Source of the DNA: an uncultured PS1 clade bacterium
GTDB taxonomy: Bacteria > Pseudomonadota > Alphaproteobacteria > MED-G09
NCBI GenBank assembly: GCA_902626605.1
Contig: CACOFZ010000004.1
Span: forward strand, 16,446-80,445
Length of the DNA stretch: 64,000 bases
Direction of reading: 5' to 3'
Shown here: in pieces, positions 8,452 to 17,658 of the stretch
Position numbering within the stretch: the first letter of the stretch is position 1
Layout: every line of letters starts with the position of its first letter
Translations under genes and position numbers: made by a program
Notes under the pieces: generated by a model
What the model was told of the DNA's origin: nothing
Seen by the model: only the letters and a program-made list of their open reading frames with translations
Databases searched by the model: none

Positions 8452-9423
8452 ATGACAAAGTATGAATATGTTTGGTTGGATGGCTATCAACCAGAACCAT
8501 TTTTAAGAAGTAAAGTTAAAGTTACCAATGATCAAACACCACCAGAATGGTCATTTGATGGTTCATCAACTCTTCAGGCTGATGGCGGAAGTTCAGATTG
8601 TATATTGACCCCAGTTCAAGAGTATACCAACCCTCTTTTTGGCGACAAACTTGTAATGTGTGGCGTTCAAACTGGCTCAAGAGAGGTACATCCGTCAAAT
8701 ACCAGGCATGCTGCATCAGAAGTTGCTTCTGATGAATGGTGGTTTGGCTTTGAGCAAGAATATTTCTTAACTAACCCTGATGGAACTATTTTGGGTTGGG
8801 AAGATGGTATTCCATCAAAACCTCAGGGTGAATATTATTGTGGTGTTGGGGCTGCAAATGTCAAAGGTAGAGAGATATCTGAAGCACATCTTGAAGCGTG
8901 TTTAGAAGCTGGAATTGAATTGACTGGAACAAATGCTGAGGTTGCATTAGGCCAATGGGAATATCAGTGTCTTGGTAAAGGTATTAAGGCTGGTGATGAC
9001 CTTTGGATGAGTCGATATTTACTTCATAAAGTAGCAGAGGATTTTGATGTTTCAGTAAATATTCATCCAAAACCTCAGTCAGGTGATTGGAATGGATCGG
9101 GAATGCATACAAATTTCTCAAATAAAGAAATGAGAGAGAATGGTTCTGAGAATTTATTTAACTCAATGTGTGAAAAACTTGGAACTGTTCATGAAGATGC
9201 AATCAGTAATTATGGATCTGACAATGATCAAAGGCTTACAGGTCTGCATGAAACACAAAAAATTACTGAATTTTCATATGGTGTTAGCGACAGAGGTGCA
9301 AGTATACGTATTCCAATATATACAGTTGAACATGATTGGAATGGATACCTTGAGGATAGAAGACCAGCCTCTAATGCTGATCCATACCGAATAATTCATC
9401 ATATAATTAGTACTTTAAGCTAA
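8452..9423 (+). CDS. glnII: Type II (eukaryote-like) glutamine synthetase
   Basis: Makes glutamine from glutamate, ammonia and ATP. The 323-aa length and sequence are those of GSII, not the roughly 470-aa GSI (GlnA). Diagnostic stretches are PPEWSFDGSSTLQADGGSSD near residue 30, the metal-binding WWFGFEQEYFL near 98, TNAEVALGQWEYQ near 165, HPKPQSGDWNGSGMHTNFSN near 205, and DRGASIRIP near 285. GSII lacks the adenylylation site of GSI, so control must be transcriptional or by other means. The ribosome binding site GAAGGAG precedes the ATG. A strong terminator follows. The gene sits after glnB, probably in one nitrogen-regulated transcript. Confidence 0.95.
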   Translation: MTKYEYVWLDGYQPEPFLRSKVKVTNDQTPPEWSFDGSSTLQADGGSSDCILTPVQEYTNPLFGDKLVMCGVQTGSREVHPSNTRHAASEVASDEWWFGFEQEYFLTNPDGTILGWEDGIPSKPQGEYYCGVGAANVKGREISEAHLEACLEAGIELTGTNAEVALGQWEYQCLGKGIKAGDDLWMSRYLLHKVAEDFDVSVNIHPKPQSGDWNGSGMHTNFSNKEMRENGSENLFNSMCEKLGTVHEDAISNYGSDNDQRLTGLHETQKITEFSYGVSDRGASIRIPIYTVEHDWNGYLEDRRPASNADPYRIIHHIISTLS

Positions 9424-9447
9424 AAAATTTTAAACATTTTACTTTGA

Positions 9448-9477
9448 AAAATAGCCTTCATTGAAGGCTATTTTTTT
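9448..9477 (+). terminator. Rho-independent terminator after glutamine synthetase gene
   Basis: AATAGCCTTCA and TGAAGGCTATT form a perfect hairpin of about 10-11 base pairs with a minimal loop, followed by a run of seven T. It begins about 25 bases past the stop codon at 9423 and separates the nitrogen genes from parE. Confidence 0.92.
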
Positions 9478-9484
9478 ATTATTA

Positions 9485-9500
9485 ATACGAATCGTATAAT
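9485..9500 (+). promoter_or_regulatory. parE promoter -10 overlapped by a 13-bp palindrome
   Basis: ATACGA-A-TCGTAT (9485-9497) is a perfect inverted repeat. It overlaps TATAAT (9495-9500), an exact -10 hexamer, 36 bases before the parE start codon. No good -35 is present at 17 bases. The overlap is what an operator would look like, but the regulator is unknown. Confidence 0.45.
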
Positions 9501-9536
9501 TGTTGGAATTAATAGTGCCATTTTTTAGGATTAAAT

Positions 9537-11468
9537 TTGTCAAAAAAAAACTCATATGATGCATCTGATATTGAAGTTCTTGAGGGACTTGAACCGGTAA
9601 GAAAACGACCAGGAATGTATATTGGGGGAACAGATAAAAATGGTATGCATCATCTTTTTTCAGAAATTATTGATAACTCCATGGATGAAGCGGTTGCTGG
9701 TCACGCAAATAAAATTAGTGTCGAAATTTTAGATAATAACATGATTACTATTTTAGATAATGGCAGGGGAATACCAATTGATAAACATCCTAAATTCCCA
9801 AAAAAATCTGCCTTAGAAGTGATTTTGACAACACTTCATGCTGGTGGAAAATTTAATAATAAAGTTTATCAAACATCAGGTGGTTTGCATGGTGTAGGGA
9901 TAAGTGTTGTAAATGCACTATCTGAATTTTTAGATGTTGAAGTATATCGTAATAAAAGTATTTATTCACAAAACTTCAAAAAAGGAATACCTCAAGGAGA
10001 TTTAGTAAAATTAAATCAAAAAACAAACAAAAGAGGAACTAAAGTTAGTTTTAAACCAGATGAAAGCATCTTTGATAAAAATATAAAGTTCAATATAAAA
10101 AGATTGTATGATTTCTGTAAATCAAAAGCTTACTTATTTGCTGGAACTGAAATTAGGTGGGTTTGCGATGATAAATTAGCTTTAGAAAATAATATTCCAA
10201 ATCTAGAGACTTTTAATTTTTCAAATGGACTAGAGGATTATCTTAATAATGAAGTTGAAAAATCATCATTCGTTAATACAGATTGTTTTTCAGGAAAAAA
10301 AGAAAAGGATGGTGATGATAATTCAGTAGAATGGGCGATAAATTGGACTATTAATTCCGATGGATTTTTAAAATCATTCTGCAATACTGTCCCAACCCCC
10401 GAGGGTGGTACTCATGAAATTGGTTTGAAAAGCGGTTTATTAAAAGCCCTCAAGTCACATTCAGATAGAATTGGTAATAAAAAAGCCTCGTCAATTAATT
10501 CTGAAGATTTATCAAAATCAATGGTTTGTGTAATTTCTCTTTTTATACCTGATCCAAAATTTCAAGGACAAACAAAGGACAAATTATCAAACGCTTCTGC
10601 TCAAAAATTTATTGAAAATATTATCAAAGACAGATTTGAAAACTGGTTATCAAACTCTCCTCAACAAGCAGAGAAATTATTAGATTGGATAATAAGCTTT
10701 ACTGAGGAAAGGTTAAGAAGAAAAAAAGAAAAAGAAACATCAAGAAAAACGGCTATTAGAAAAATCAGACTACCTGGAAAACTATCTGATTGTTCTCAGG
10801 TAACAAAAGAAGGTACTGAATTATTTATTGTTGAAGGAGATAGCGCTGGAGGATCAGCAAAACAAGCAAGAGATAGAAATTTTCAAGCAATTCTTCCACT
10901 GAGAGGTAAAATACTAAATGTTGCTAATTCAAATCAGACAAAAATTAGTGAAAATCAGCAAATAGCAGATTTGGTTCTTGCACTAGGTTGTGGCCTTAGA
11001 AACTCTTATAATGAGAATGATTTAAGATACGATAAAATAATTATCATGACTGATGCAGATGTGGATGGGGCTCATATAGCATCTTTATTAATAACCTTTT
11101 TTCATGAAGAAATGCCAAAAATTATTTCAAATGGTAAATTATTCATAGCTGTACCTCCACTTTATAAATTGTCTCAAGGAGGAAAAATATTATACGCAAG
11201 AGATGATGAGCACAGAGAGGCCATAATTGATAAAAATTTTAATAGATCCAATAAAATTGAAATTAATCGTTTCAAAGGTCTTGGTGAAATGATGCCCTCG
11301 CAACTAAAAGAGACGACTATGATACCAGGTAATAGAACACTTTTAAGAGTTATGATACCTGAAAATAAGAAAAGTATTACACAAAAAACTATAACTAATT
11401 TAATGGGAAATAAACCAGAAATGAGATTTGAATTTATTAGAGAAAAAGCTAATCTAAGCAATAATTAA
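9537..11468 (+). CDS. parE: DNA topoisomerase IV subunit B
   Basis: ParE is the ATPase subunit of topoisomerase IV, which unlinks daughter chromosomes. The 643-aa protein has the GHKL ATPase domain (DNSMDEAVAGHA, DNGRGIP, and GGLHGVGISVVNALS between about 45 and 130), the transducer domain, and the TOPRIM domain with EGDSAGGSAKQARDR near 430 and MTDADVDGAHI near 505. AKQARDR, rather than AKQGRDR, favours ParE over GyrB. Translation starts at TTG (9537), since AGGA at 9527-9530 is well placed and no upstream in-frame ATG exists. It is flanked by a terminator upstream and is apparently monocistronic. Confidence 0.93.
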   Translation: MSKKNSYDASDIEVLEGLEPVRKRPGMYIGGTDKNGMHHLFSEIIDNSMDEAVAGHANKISVEILDNNMITILDNGRGIPIDKHPKFPKKSALEVILTTLHAGGKFNNKVYQTSGGLHGVGISVVNALSEFLDVEVYRNKSIYSQNFKKGIPQGDLVKLNQKTNKRGTKVSFKPDESIFDKNIKFNIKRLYDFCKSKAYLFAGTEIRWVCDDKLALENNIPNLETFNFSNGLEDYLNNEVEKSSFVNTDCFSGKKEKDGDDNSVEWAINWTINSDGFLKSFCNTVPTPEGGTHEIGLKSGLLKALKSHSDRIGNKKASSINSEDLSKSMVCVISLFIPDPKFQGQTKDKLSNASAQKFIENIIKDRFENWLSNSPQQAEKLLDWIISFTEERLRRKKEKETSRKTAIRKIRLPGKLSDCSQVTKEGTELFIVEGDSAGGSAKQARDRNFQAILPLRGKILNVANSNQTKISENQQIADLVLALGCGLRNSYNENDLRYDKIIIMTDADVDGAHIASLLITFFHEEMPKIISNGKLFIAVPPLYKLSQGGKILYARDDEHREAIIDKNFNRSNKIEINRFKGLGEMMPSQLKETTMIPGNRTLLRVMIPENKKSITQKTITNLMGNKPEMRFEFIREKANLSNN

Positions 11469-11548
11469 GTTTTGTAAAAAATTAAAATTTGTTTTTTTTT
11501 ATTTTTTTCACTATAGAATTTAAGTTATTCTTTTAACTGGAGACAATT

Positions 11549-12343
11549 ATGCAAGAATTTAAGAAAGTTACTTTAGAAATAAATGATGATGTAGGTATAA
11601 TGAGATTGAACGATCCAAGTGCAATGAATGCAGTCTCTGATGAAATGTTAGAAGGCCTTTGGGATTGTTTAAACGTGATTGAAGAAAAAAACTCAAACAT
11701 TAAATGTTTAGTTTTTACAGGGGAAGGAAGAGGATTTTGTGCAGGAGCAAATCTAGCAGCAAGACCTGATAAATCAAATCATGGCAGACAGGATGCCGGC
11801 CAAAGATTGGAAACTGGTTATCATCCGATCTTGAGAAGGCTTAAGAATTTAAAGATCCCACTAATAACCTCAATTAATGGACCAGCTGCAGGTGCAGGTA
11901 TGTCACTTGCATTAATGGGTGATATGATTATAGCTGGAAAATCAGCATTTTTTTTACAGGCATTTAGAAGAATAGGATTAGTCCCTGATGCTGGATCAAC
12001 TTGGATTTTACCAAGATTAATTGGGATGGCAAGAGCAAAAGAGCTTGCTGTTTTAGGCGAGAGATTAAGCGCTGAAAAAGCACTTGAGTGGGGTCTAATT
12101 AATAGACTTTATGATGATAGCGAATTACTTGAAGAAACAATAAAACTGGCCAAAGAGTTATCAAAAGGTCCTATGTCTCTTGGTCTTATTAGAAAAGCTT
12201 TTTGGGATAGTTTTGATAATTCATATGAAGAGCAGCTTAACCTAGAGAGAGATCTTCAGTTTATTGCAGGACAATCTGATGACTTTAAAGAGGGAGTAAA
12301 AGCTTTTCTTGAAAAAAGAGATGCAAAATTTATTGGGAATTAA
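11549..12343 (+). CDS. Enoyl-CoA hydratase/isomerase (crotonase) family protein, PaaG-like
   Basis: A 264-aa crotonase-fold protein. Oxyanion-hole motifs FCAGANL (near residue 70) and NGPAAGAGMSLAL (near 110) are present. IGLVPDAGSTWILPRLIG near 142 carries an Asp where PaaG-type isomerases have their catalytic residue, so a role in beta-oxidation or ring-opening acyl-CoA isomerisation is plausible. The exact reaction cannot be fixed. The ribosome binding site CTGGAGA is present. Its 3' end overlaps the convergent sufA gene by 14 bases. No pathway neighbours are present. Confidence 0.85.
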   Translation: MQEFKKVTLEINDDVGIMRLNDPSAMNAVSDEMLEGLWDCLNVIEEKNSNIKCLVFTGEGRGFCAGANLAARPDKSNHGRQDAGQRLETGYHPILRRLKNLKIPLITSINGPAAGAGMSLALMGDMIIAGKSAFFLQAFRRIGLVPDAGSTWILPRLIGMARAKELAVLGERLSAEKALEWGLINRLYDDSELLEETIKLAKELSKGPMSLGLIRKAFWDSFDNSYEEQLNLERDLQFIAGQSDDFKEGVKAFLEKRDAKFIGN

Positions 12344-12725
12344 AAGTACCTTTATCATAGTCAACTGGAATATCTGCTTCCACTAAAGTAACGGACTCAC
12401 CACATCCACATGCATCAGTTTGATTTGGGTTATTAAAAACAAATCCAGAATTAAGAGCAGATTGTTCATAATCCATCTCAGTTCCTATTAGAAATAGTAT
12501 TGCTTTAGGATCAATTACAAGCTTAATACCATCAACTTCAATATATTCATCATTATCGTTAACTTCATCAACATAATCCATTGTATAAGCCATTCCAGCA
12601 CAACCAGCATTTTTAACCCCAAGCTTAATTATATTATTTGCCTCAGGAGAGTCTTTAAGAATAGATTTTAAATGCTCAACTGCACTTGGCGTTAAACTTA
12701 ATAATTTATTTTCAACATAATTCAT
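12330..12725 (-). CDS. sufA: Iron-sulfur cluster assembly A-type carrier (SufA/IscA-like)
   Basis: A 131-aa HesB/IscA-family protein that carries Fe-S clusters from the SUF scaffold to client enzymes. The three conserved cysteines are visible: one in KNAGCAGMAY near residue 42 and two in ACGCGESV near 107-109. It has a slightly extended C-terminus (ADIPVDYDKGTFNSQ). It is the last gene of the SUF operon, two bases downstream of sufT, and ends inside the convergent crotonase gene. Confidence 0.93.
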   Translation of the reverse strand: MNYVENKLLSLTPSAVEHLKSILKDSPEANNIIKLGVKNAGCAGMAYTMDYVDEVNDNDEYIEVDGIKLVIDPKAILFLIGTEMDYEQSALNSGFVFNNPNQTDACGCGESVTLVEADIPVDYDKGTFNSQ

Positions 12726-12727
12726 TT

Positions 12728-13087
12728 TTAATACATATTTAAAGTTAATCTAGCCTCTTCAGACATCAAACTCATGTCCCAAGGTGGATCAAAAACCATT
12801 TCGACATTAACTTTCTCTACTCCGTTAATTTTTTTAATTGCAGACTCAACCCATCCAGGCATTTCTTCAGCAACTGGACAACCAGGTGCAGTAAGTGTCA
12901 TTTTAATTTCAACAATTTTATTTTCAATAATATCAACATTATAAATTAATCCCAACTCATAAATATCAACAGGTATTTCTGGATCAAATACTGTTTTAAG
13001 AGCTTTCACTAAATCATCATTATTTATCAATGATTCATTTGTATTAATTTCATTTTTTTTTATAATTTCATTATCAATTTTATTCAT
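12728..13087 (-). CDS. sufT: SufT, MIP18/DUF59-family Fe-S assembly factor
   Basis: The 119-aa protein is a MIP18-family (DUF59) domain: FDPEIPVDIYELGLIY near residue 33, LTAPGCPVAEEMPGW near 66 and FDPPWDMSLMSEEAR near the end. SufT proteins help mature Fe-S proteins, especially when demand is high. The Cys in APGCPVAE is the conserved one. The N-terminal 20 residues are polar and probably flexible. It lies between sufS and sufA in the operon. Confidence 0.93.
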   Translation of the reverse strand: MNKIDNEIIKKNEINTNESLINNDDLVKALKTVFDPEIPVDIYELGLIYNVDIIENKIVEIKMTLTAPGCPVAEEMPGWVESAIKKINGVEKVNVEMVFDPPWDMSLMSEEARLTLNMY

Positions 13088-13114
13088 TTTTAAATTTTAT
13101 AACTTTGTTTGTAT

Positions 13115-14335
13115 TTAGTCAAAAAATGAAATGGCTTTATCCAAAGAATTTATAAAAATATCAATATCATTTTTATTTGTATACATTCCTATAGATGCTC
13201 TTGCCGTTGATGATAAGTTGAAGAAATCGAGTAAAGGTTGAGTGCAGTGTTGACCAGCTCTAATCGCTACACCTTCTTTATCAACTATTGTTGCAATATC
13301 ATGGGGATGAGAACCATCAACAGTAAATGATACCATTGGACTTTTTAAATTTTCCTTACCATATACTTTTACTCTTGGTAATTTGCTCATTTCATTATGA
13401 AAATATTTAGCAATTTTCTCCTCATAATGAAATAAACCTTGTTTCTTTTTTTCGTTAAAATAATCTATTGCTGCACCCAACCCTACTGCTTGAACAATAT
13501 TGGGTGTACCAGCTTCAAATTTAGAGGGAGGCTTCGAATAAGTTACCTTATCTTTAAAAACTTCATTAATCATCTCTCCGCCACCTCTCCATGGATGCAT
13601 GGTTTCTAAAAGATCATACTTTCCATATAAGACACCTACACCAGTTGGGCCATATAATTTATGTCCTGAAAAAACATAATAATCACAGTCTAAGTCCTGA
13701 ACATCAGTATTCAAATGAGCAATTCCCTGGCATCCATCAACCAAAACTCTTATATTTTTATCATGTGCAATACTAATTATCTCTTTTAAAGGTATTTCAG
13801 ATCCCAAAACATTAGACATTTGGGTTATTGAGATTAGTTTAGTTTTATTTGATATAGCCTTTATAAAATCCTTAACTTTGATATTTCCGTTGTCATCACA
13901 ATTTATCCATTTAATGTTAACACCACACTTTTCTCTCAAAAAATGCCATGGAACAATATTTGAATGGTGTTCCATTACTGTCAAAATAATTTCATCTTCT
14001 TTTGTAAAAAAATCATGTGATAAGGATTGAGCTACTAAATTAATTGCATCGGTCGCGCCCATAGTAAAAATTATTTCATTTTCACTATTTGCATTAATAA
14101 AATCTTTAACTTTTTTTCTAGATAATTCATATTGATCGGTCGCTAGATTAGACAAATAATGAATTCCTCTGTGTACATTAGAATACTCTTCTTCCTGAAA
14201 TCTTTTCATCGAATTTATAACAGATAATGGTTTTTGAGCACTAGCCGCGCTATCAAGGTATACTAATTTCTTATTGTTAACTTTCTTTTTTAAAATTGGA
14301 AAGTCGTGACGAGTATTTTCTATGTCAAATATCAT
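13115..14335 (-). CDS. sufS: SufS, cysteine desulfurase (class II)
   Basis: A PLP enzyme that takes sulfur from cysteine to supply Fe-S assembly. The 406-aa length fits SufS/CsdA. Visible motifs are YLDSAASAQKP near residue 27, the TMEHHSNIVPWH-like segment (VMEHHSNIVPWH) near 120, the PLP lysine in SGHKLYGPTGVGVLYG near 223, and the persulfide Cys in RAGQHCTQPLL near 360. Its ATG overlaps the sufD stop as ATGA. It is the second cysteine desulfurase of this operon; the other, at 17648-18772, is of the IscS/NifS class. Confidence 0.96.
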   Translation of the reverse strand: MIFDIENTRHDFPILKKKVNNKKLVYLDSAASAQKPLSVINSMKRFQEEEYSNVHRGIHYLSNLATDQYELSRKKVKDFINANSENEIIFTMGATDAINLVAQSLSHDFFTKEDEIILTVMEHHSNIVPWHFLREKCGVNIKWINCDDNGNIKVKDFIKAISNKTKLISITQMSNVLGSEIPLKEIISIAHDKNIRVLVDGCQGIAHLNTDVQDLDCDYYVFSGHKLYGPTGVGVLYGKYDLLETMHPWRGGGEMINEVFKDKVTYSKPPSKFEAGTPNIVQAVGLGAAIDYFNEKKKQGLFHYEEKIAKYFHNEMSKLPRVKVYGKENLKSPMVSFTVDGSHPHDIATIVDKEGVAIRAGQHCTQPLLDFFNLSSTARASIGMYTNKNDIDIFINSLDKAISFFD

Positions 14336-15465
14336 TTGTACTTCTCAGGTAAAAAATTAATTAATGATGAATTTTCTGAAATATACTCATTAATAATTCC
14401 CTGTAGGAGAATTTTTTCAGCTTCAACTTTATTCAAACCTCTCGAATTCAAATAGAAAACTTGCTCTTGGTTGAGAGATCCTATAGTTGTACCATGCTTA
14501 CAAATAACATCATTATTATATATTTTCATTTCTGGTTTTGCATTCATTGATGCTTTTTCATCCAATAAAATAGCCCTACAATCTTGATCAGCTCGACTAT
14601 TTTTTATTTTGTTTTCAACATCAATCAAAGCTTGAAAGGAACATTCTGTTCCCTTTCCTAAAATTGATCTCATGCCGACATCACTATTACAATTTGAACT
14701 TAAATGATTATTATGAACAAGAAAATCATCTTTACAGTCATCATAGGGAATTGAAACAGATTTAAATTGAGCAAAAGAATTCTCATCCCTAAAAGAATTA
14801 AATATTTGAAATCTAGACTTATTTTTAGGTATTGATAGATTTTCTAGATTTATTTCAGAATTTTTATCTAAATTACTAAAGAAAGTCTCTGAGTGTATAG
14901 AAGAAGATTCATTCAATCTTAAAATTTTTACATTTGAATTTTTTCCAATATTTATTTCTGTTATTTGATTAATAAAGCCTAATCCACCCCTATTAAGAAA
15001 TTGTATTTCTGCATTAACATTATTATCAATGTTTATTAAAATTCTTGGAAAAGACATACCATGACCCTCTGAACGAATATCGATAATAACTGGTTTTTTC
15101 AGGTTTTTTTTAATTGTTAAAACTTTAAATAAATTTGAGTACGAAAGGTTTAAATTAACAATGCCTTCATCTTTTAAATAATTTAAAGGCTGCAAATATT
15201 GATCTTCATTCTTTTTAAAATAATCAATTTCATTAATTTCGAATTTGTCTAATTTATTTTTTTTAATCTTTATAGAAGTTTTACATAAAGAAAATTCAAT
15301 ATTTCTAATATCATTTTTTAAATCGTTATATTTCCATCTTTCAAACTTCTTGGAAGGAATCCCAATATTCTTTAAATTTAAAAAAGCTTTTTCTCTTAAT
15401 TGAGTTAAAGACGATAAATTATCAAAAGATTTATCAAAATTTTTTATATTAAGGAAATTAGGCAT
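14332..15465 (-). CDS. sufD: SufD, scaffold subunit of the SufBCD complex
   Basis: SufD partners SufB and the ATPase SufC to build Fe-S clusters. Starting at the ATG at 15465 gives 377 aa. The frame stays open to 15558, but that would overlap sufC by 100 bases with no family-like sequence, so 15465 (or the ATG at 15480) is preferred. The C-terminal half shows the beta-helix core with HNNHLSSNCNSDVGMRSILG near 265 and the SufB/D signature around CKHGTTIGSLNQEQVFYLNSRG near 320, including the conserved His. The N-terminal part is divergent and Lys/Asn-rich, as is usual for SufD. Confidence 0.9.
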   Translation of the reverse strand: MPNFLNIKNFDKSFDNLSSLTQLREKAFLNLKNIGIPSKKFERWKYNDLKNDIRNIEFSLCKTSIKIKKNKLDKFEINEIDYFKKNEDQYLQPLNYLKDEGIVNLNLSYSNLFKVLTIKKNLKKPVIIDIRSEGHGMSFPRILINIDNNVNAEIQFLNRGGLGFINQITEINIGKNSNVKILRLNESSSIHSETFFSNLDKNSEINLENLSIPKNKSRFQIFNSFRDENSFAQFKSVSIPYDDCKDDFLVHNNHLSSNCNSDVGMRSILGKGTECSFQALIDVENKIKNSRADQDCRAILLDEKASMNAKPEMKIYNNDVICKHGTTIGSLNQEQVFYLNSRGLNKVEAEKILLQGIINEYISENSSLINFLPEKYK

Positions 15466-16210
15466 TATTAAATCTTTCATAGCCATTTTTATCAATTTCT
15501 TCAGCAAGCTCTGGTCCACCAGATTCAATAATTGATCCATTAATAAAAACATGGACAATATCAGGTTGTATTCTCTCTAATAGTCTTTGATAATGGGTGA
15601 TAATAAGCATGCTATTTTTTTTACTTCTAGTAGAATTAACTGCATCAGCCACTATTTTAAATGCATCAACATCTAGGCCAGAGTCTGTTTCATCTAATAT
15701 TGCAAGTGAAGGTTCCAACATCATTAATTGAAGAGCTTCATTTCTCTTTTTTTCACCACCTGAAAATCCAACATTAAGTTGACGCTTTAAATTTTCATCC
15801 GAGATGCCCAATAATTTAGACTTTTCCTTGATTAACTTTAAAAAATCACCAGGTTTTATCGGATCTAGGCCATTATACTGCCTGTTGCTTTCTAAGGCAG
15901 TTTTAATAAAATTTATATTTGTTACACCAGGAATTTCAACTGGATATTGGAAAGCCAAAAAAATTCCTTTATTGGCTCTTTCATCAGGAGAAAATTTTAA
16001 AAGATTTTCTCCAGAAAAAGATATTTTTCCATTTGTAATATTATATCCCTCCTTTCCCGCTAGAACATTTGATAATGTCGATTTTCCGCAACCATTTGGG
16101 CCCATAAGAGCATGAACCTCTCCCTTATTAATATTAAGATTAAGATTCTTAATTATACATTTGTCCTCTACGGAAATCGATAGATCCTTAATTTTTAGAA
16201 AGTTTTTCAT
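15458..16210 (-). CDS. sufC: SufC, ABC-type ATPase of the SufBCD complex
   Basis: A 250-aa soluble ABC ATPase that energises cluster assembly with SufB and SufD. Walker A is GPNGCGKSTL near residue 37, the signature is NVGFSGGEKKRNE near 145, and Walker B is PSLAILDETDSGLDVDA near 170. The SufC-typical D-E-T-D-S-G-L-D is intact. Its start overlaps the sufB stop by one base (TAATG) and its end overlaps the sufD start by eight bases, indicating coupled translation. Confidence 0.97.
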   Translation of the reverse strand: MKNFLKIKDLSISVEDKCIIKNLNLNINKGEVHALMGPNGCGKSTLSNVLAGKEGYNITNGKISFSGENLLKFSPDERANKGIFLAFQYPVEIPGVTNINFIKTALESNRQYNGLDPIKPGDFLKLIKEKSKLLGISDENLKRQLNVGFSGGEKKRNEALQLMMLEPSLAILDETDSGLDVDAFKIVADAVNSTRSKKNSMLIITHYQRLLERIQPDIVHVFINGSIIESGGPELAEEIDKNGYERFNNA

Positions 16211-17658
16211 TAGCCGACGCTTCCTTCAAGACTAACACTCAAGAGTCTTTGAGCTTCTACAGCAAACTCCATAGGAAGTTTTTGAAGAACATCTTTGCAA
16301 AAACCATTAACTATTAGGGATACTGCCTCTTCTTCATTTAAACCCCTTTGTCTGCAATAAAATAGTTGGTCATCAGAAATTTTTGAGGATGTTGCCTCAT
16401 GTTCAACTATAGAGTTTATGTTCTTAGATTGAATGTAAGGTATTGTATTTGCTGAACAACTATCAGTGAGAAGGAGCGAGTCACATTGAGTAAAATTCCT
16501 ACTATTTTTTGATTTAGGATGAATTGAAACCAAACCTCTGTATGTATTTGATGAGTTACCGGTTGAAATACCTTTTGAAATTATTCGGCTTGAGGTATTT
16601 TTACCTAAATGTATCATTTTAGTTCCGCTATCAACTTGCTGATAATTATTTGATACTGCAATTGAATAAAACTCACCTGATGAATTATCTCCCTTCAAAA
16701 CACAACTTGGGTATTTCCAAGTAATAGCTGAACCAGTTTCAACTTGTGTCCAAGAAATTTTGGAATTATTACCTCTGCAATCGCCTCTTTTGGTAACGAA
16801 ATTGTAAACACCTCCTTTACCGTTTTCATCACCAGGGTACCAATTTTGAACAGTTGAGTATTTTATCTCTGCCCCTTCTAGAGCAACTAACTCGACAACT
16901 GCAGCATGTAATTGATGTTCATCACGCATTGGTGCAGTACATCCTTCAAGGTAACTTACATATGAGTCTTTATCGGCAATAACTAGAGTTCTCTCAAATT
17001 GACCAGTTCCTGCAGCGTTAATTCGAAAATATGTTGATAATTCCATTGGGCATTTTACTCCTGGGGGAATGTAAACAAAGCTTCCATCTGAAAAAACTGC
17101 TGAATTAAGTGCTGCAAAGTAATTATCTGTTCTTGGTATTACAGTTCCAAGATATTTTCTTATCAAATCTGGATATTCTACTACTGCTTCCGAAAACGAA
17201 CAAAAAATAACACCGTCTTCTTTGAGCTTTTCTTTAAAGGTTGTTCCAACAGAAACACTATCAAAGACAGCGTCAACAGCTACACCAGCAAGCCACTCTT
17301 GTTCCTTAAGAGGAATACCAAGTTTGTTATACGTCTCAAGTAATTTAGGATCAACATCGTCAAGACTTTCAATTTTTTCGGTTTTCTTCGGAGCTGCGTA
17401 ATAATAAGAATCCTGATAATCAATGGCTGGATATCTTACACTTGACCAATTAGGCTCCTTCATAGTAAGCCATTTTTTATAAGCAGCGAGTCTCCATTCT
17501 AAAAGCCACTTTGGTTCATTTTTTTTATTCGATATAAACTTAACAATTTCCTCATTAAGACCTTTTGGAGCAAAGTCTGAGTCAATTTCAGTTTCAAAGC
17601 CATACTCATAAGGGTCTTTAAAATCTTTATCAGTTAATTTCTCTTGGTTATCTGACAC
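16210..17658 (-). CDS. sufB: SufB, Fe-S cluster scaffold
   Basis: SufB is the core scaffold on which clusters form. At 482 aa it is of normal length. Family stretches include [13 protein letters not shown]-like ([14 protein letters not shown]) near residue 30, [20 protein letters not shown] near 195, [20 protein letters not shown] near 235, the probable cluster/sulfur Cys in [16 protein letters not shown] near 290, and [20 protein letters not shown] near 410. It overlaps the 3' end of the upstream cysteine desulfurase gene by 11 bases and is followed directly by sufC. Confidence 0.97.
   Translation of the reverse strand: MSDNQEKLTDKDFKDPYEYGFETEIDSDFAPKGLNEEIVKFISNKKNEPKWLLEWRLAAYKKWLTMKEPNWSSVRYPAIDYQDSYYYAAPKKTEKIESLDDVDPKLLETYNKLGIPLKEQEWLAGVAVDAVFDSVSVGTTFKEKLKEDGVIFCSFSEAVVEYPDLIRKYLGTVIPRTDNYFAALNSAVFSDGSFVYIPPGVKCPMELSTYFRINAAGTGQFERTLVIADKDSYVSYLEGCTAPMRDEHQLHAAVVELVALEGAEIKYSTVQNWYPGDENGKGGVYNFVTKRGDCRGNNSKISWTQVETGSAITWKYPSCVLKGDNSSGEFYSIAVSNNYQQVDSGTKMIHLGKNTSSRIISKGISTGNSSNTYRGLVSIHPKSKNSRNFTQCDSLLLTDSCSANTIPYIQSKNINSIVEHEATSSKISDDQLFYCRQRGLNEEEAVSLIVNGFCKDVLQKLPMEFAVEAQRLLSVSLEGSVG

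Noticed and set aside
15466-15558. N-terminal extension of sufD into sufC
   Set aside because: The extension is sufC sequence read in another frame and does not resemble SufD; internal ATG codons at 15480 and 15465 give family-like starts.
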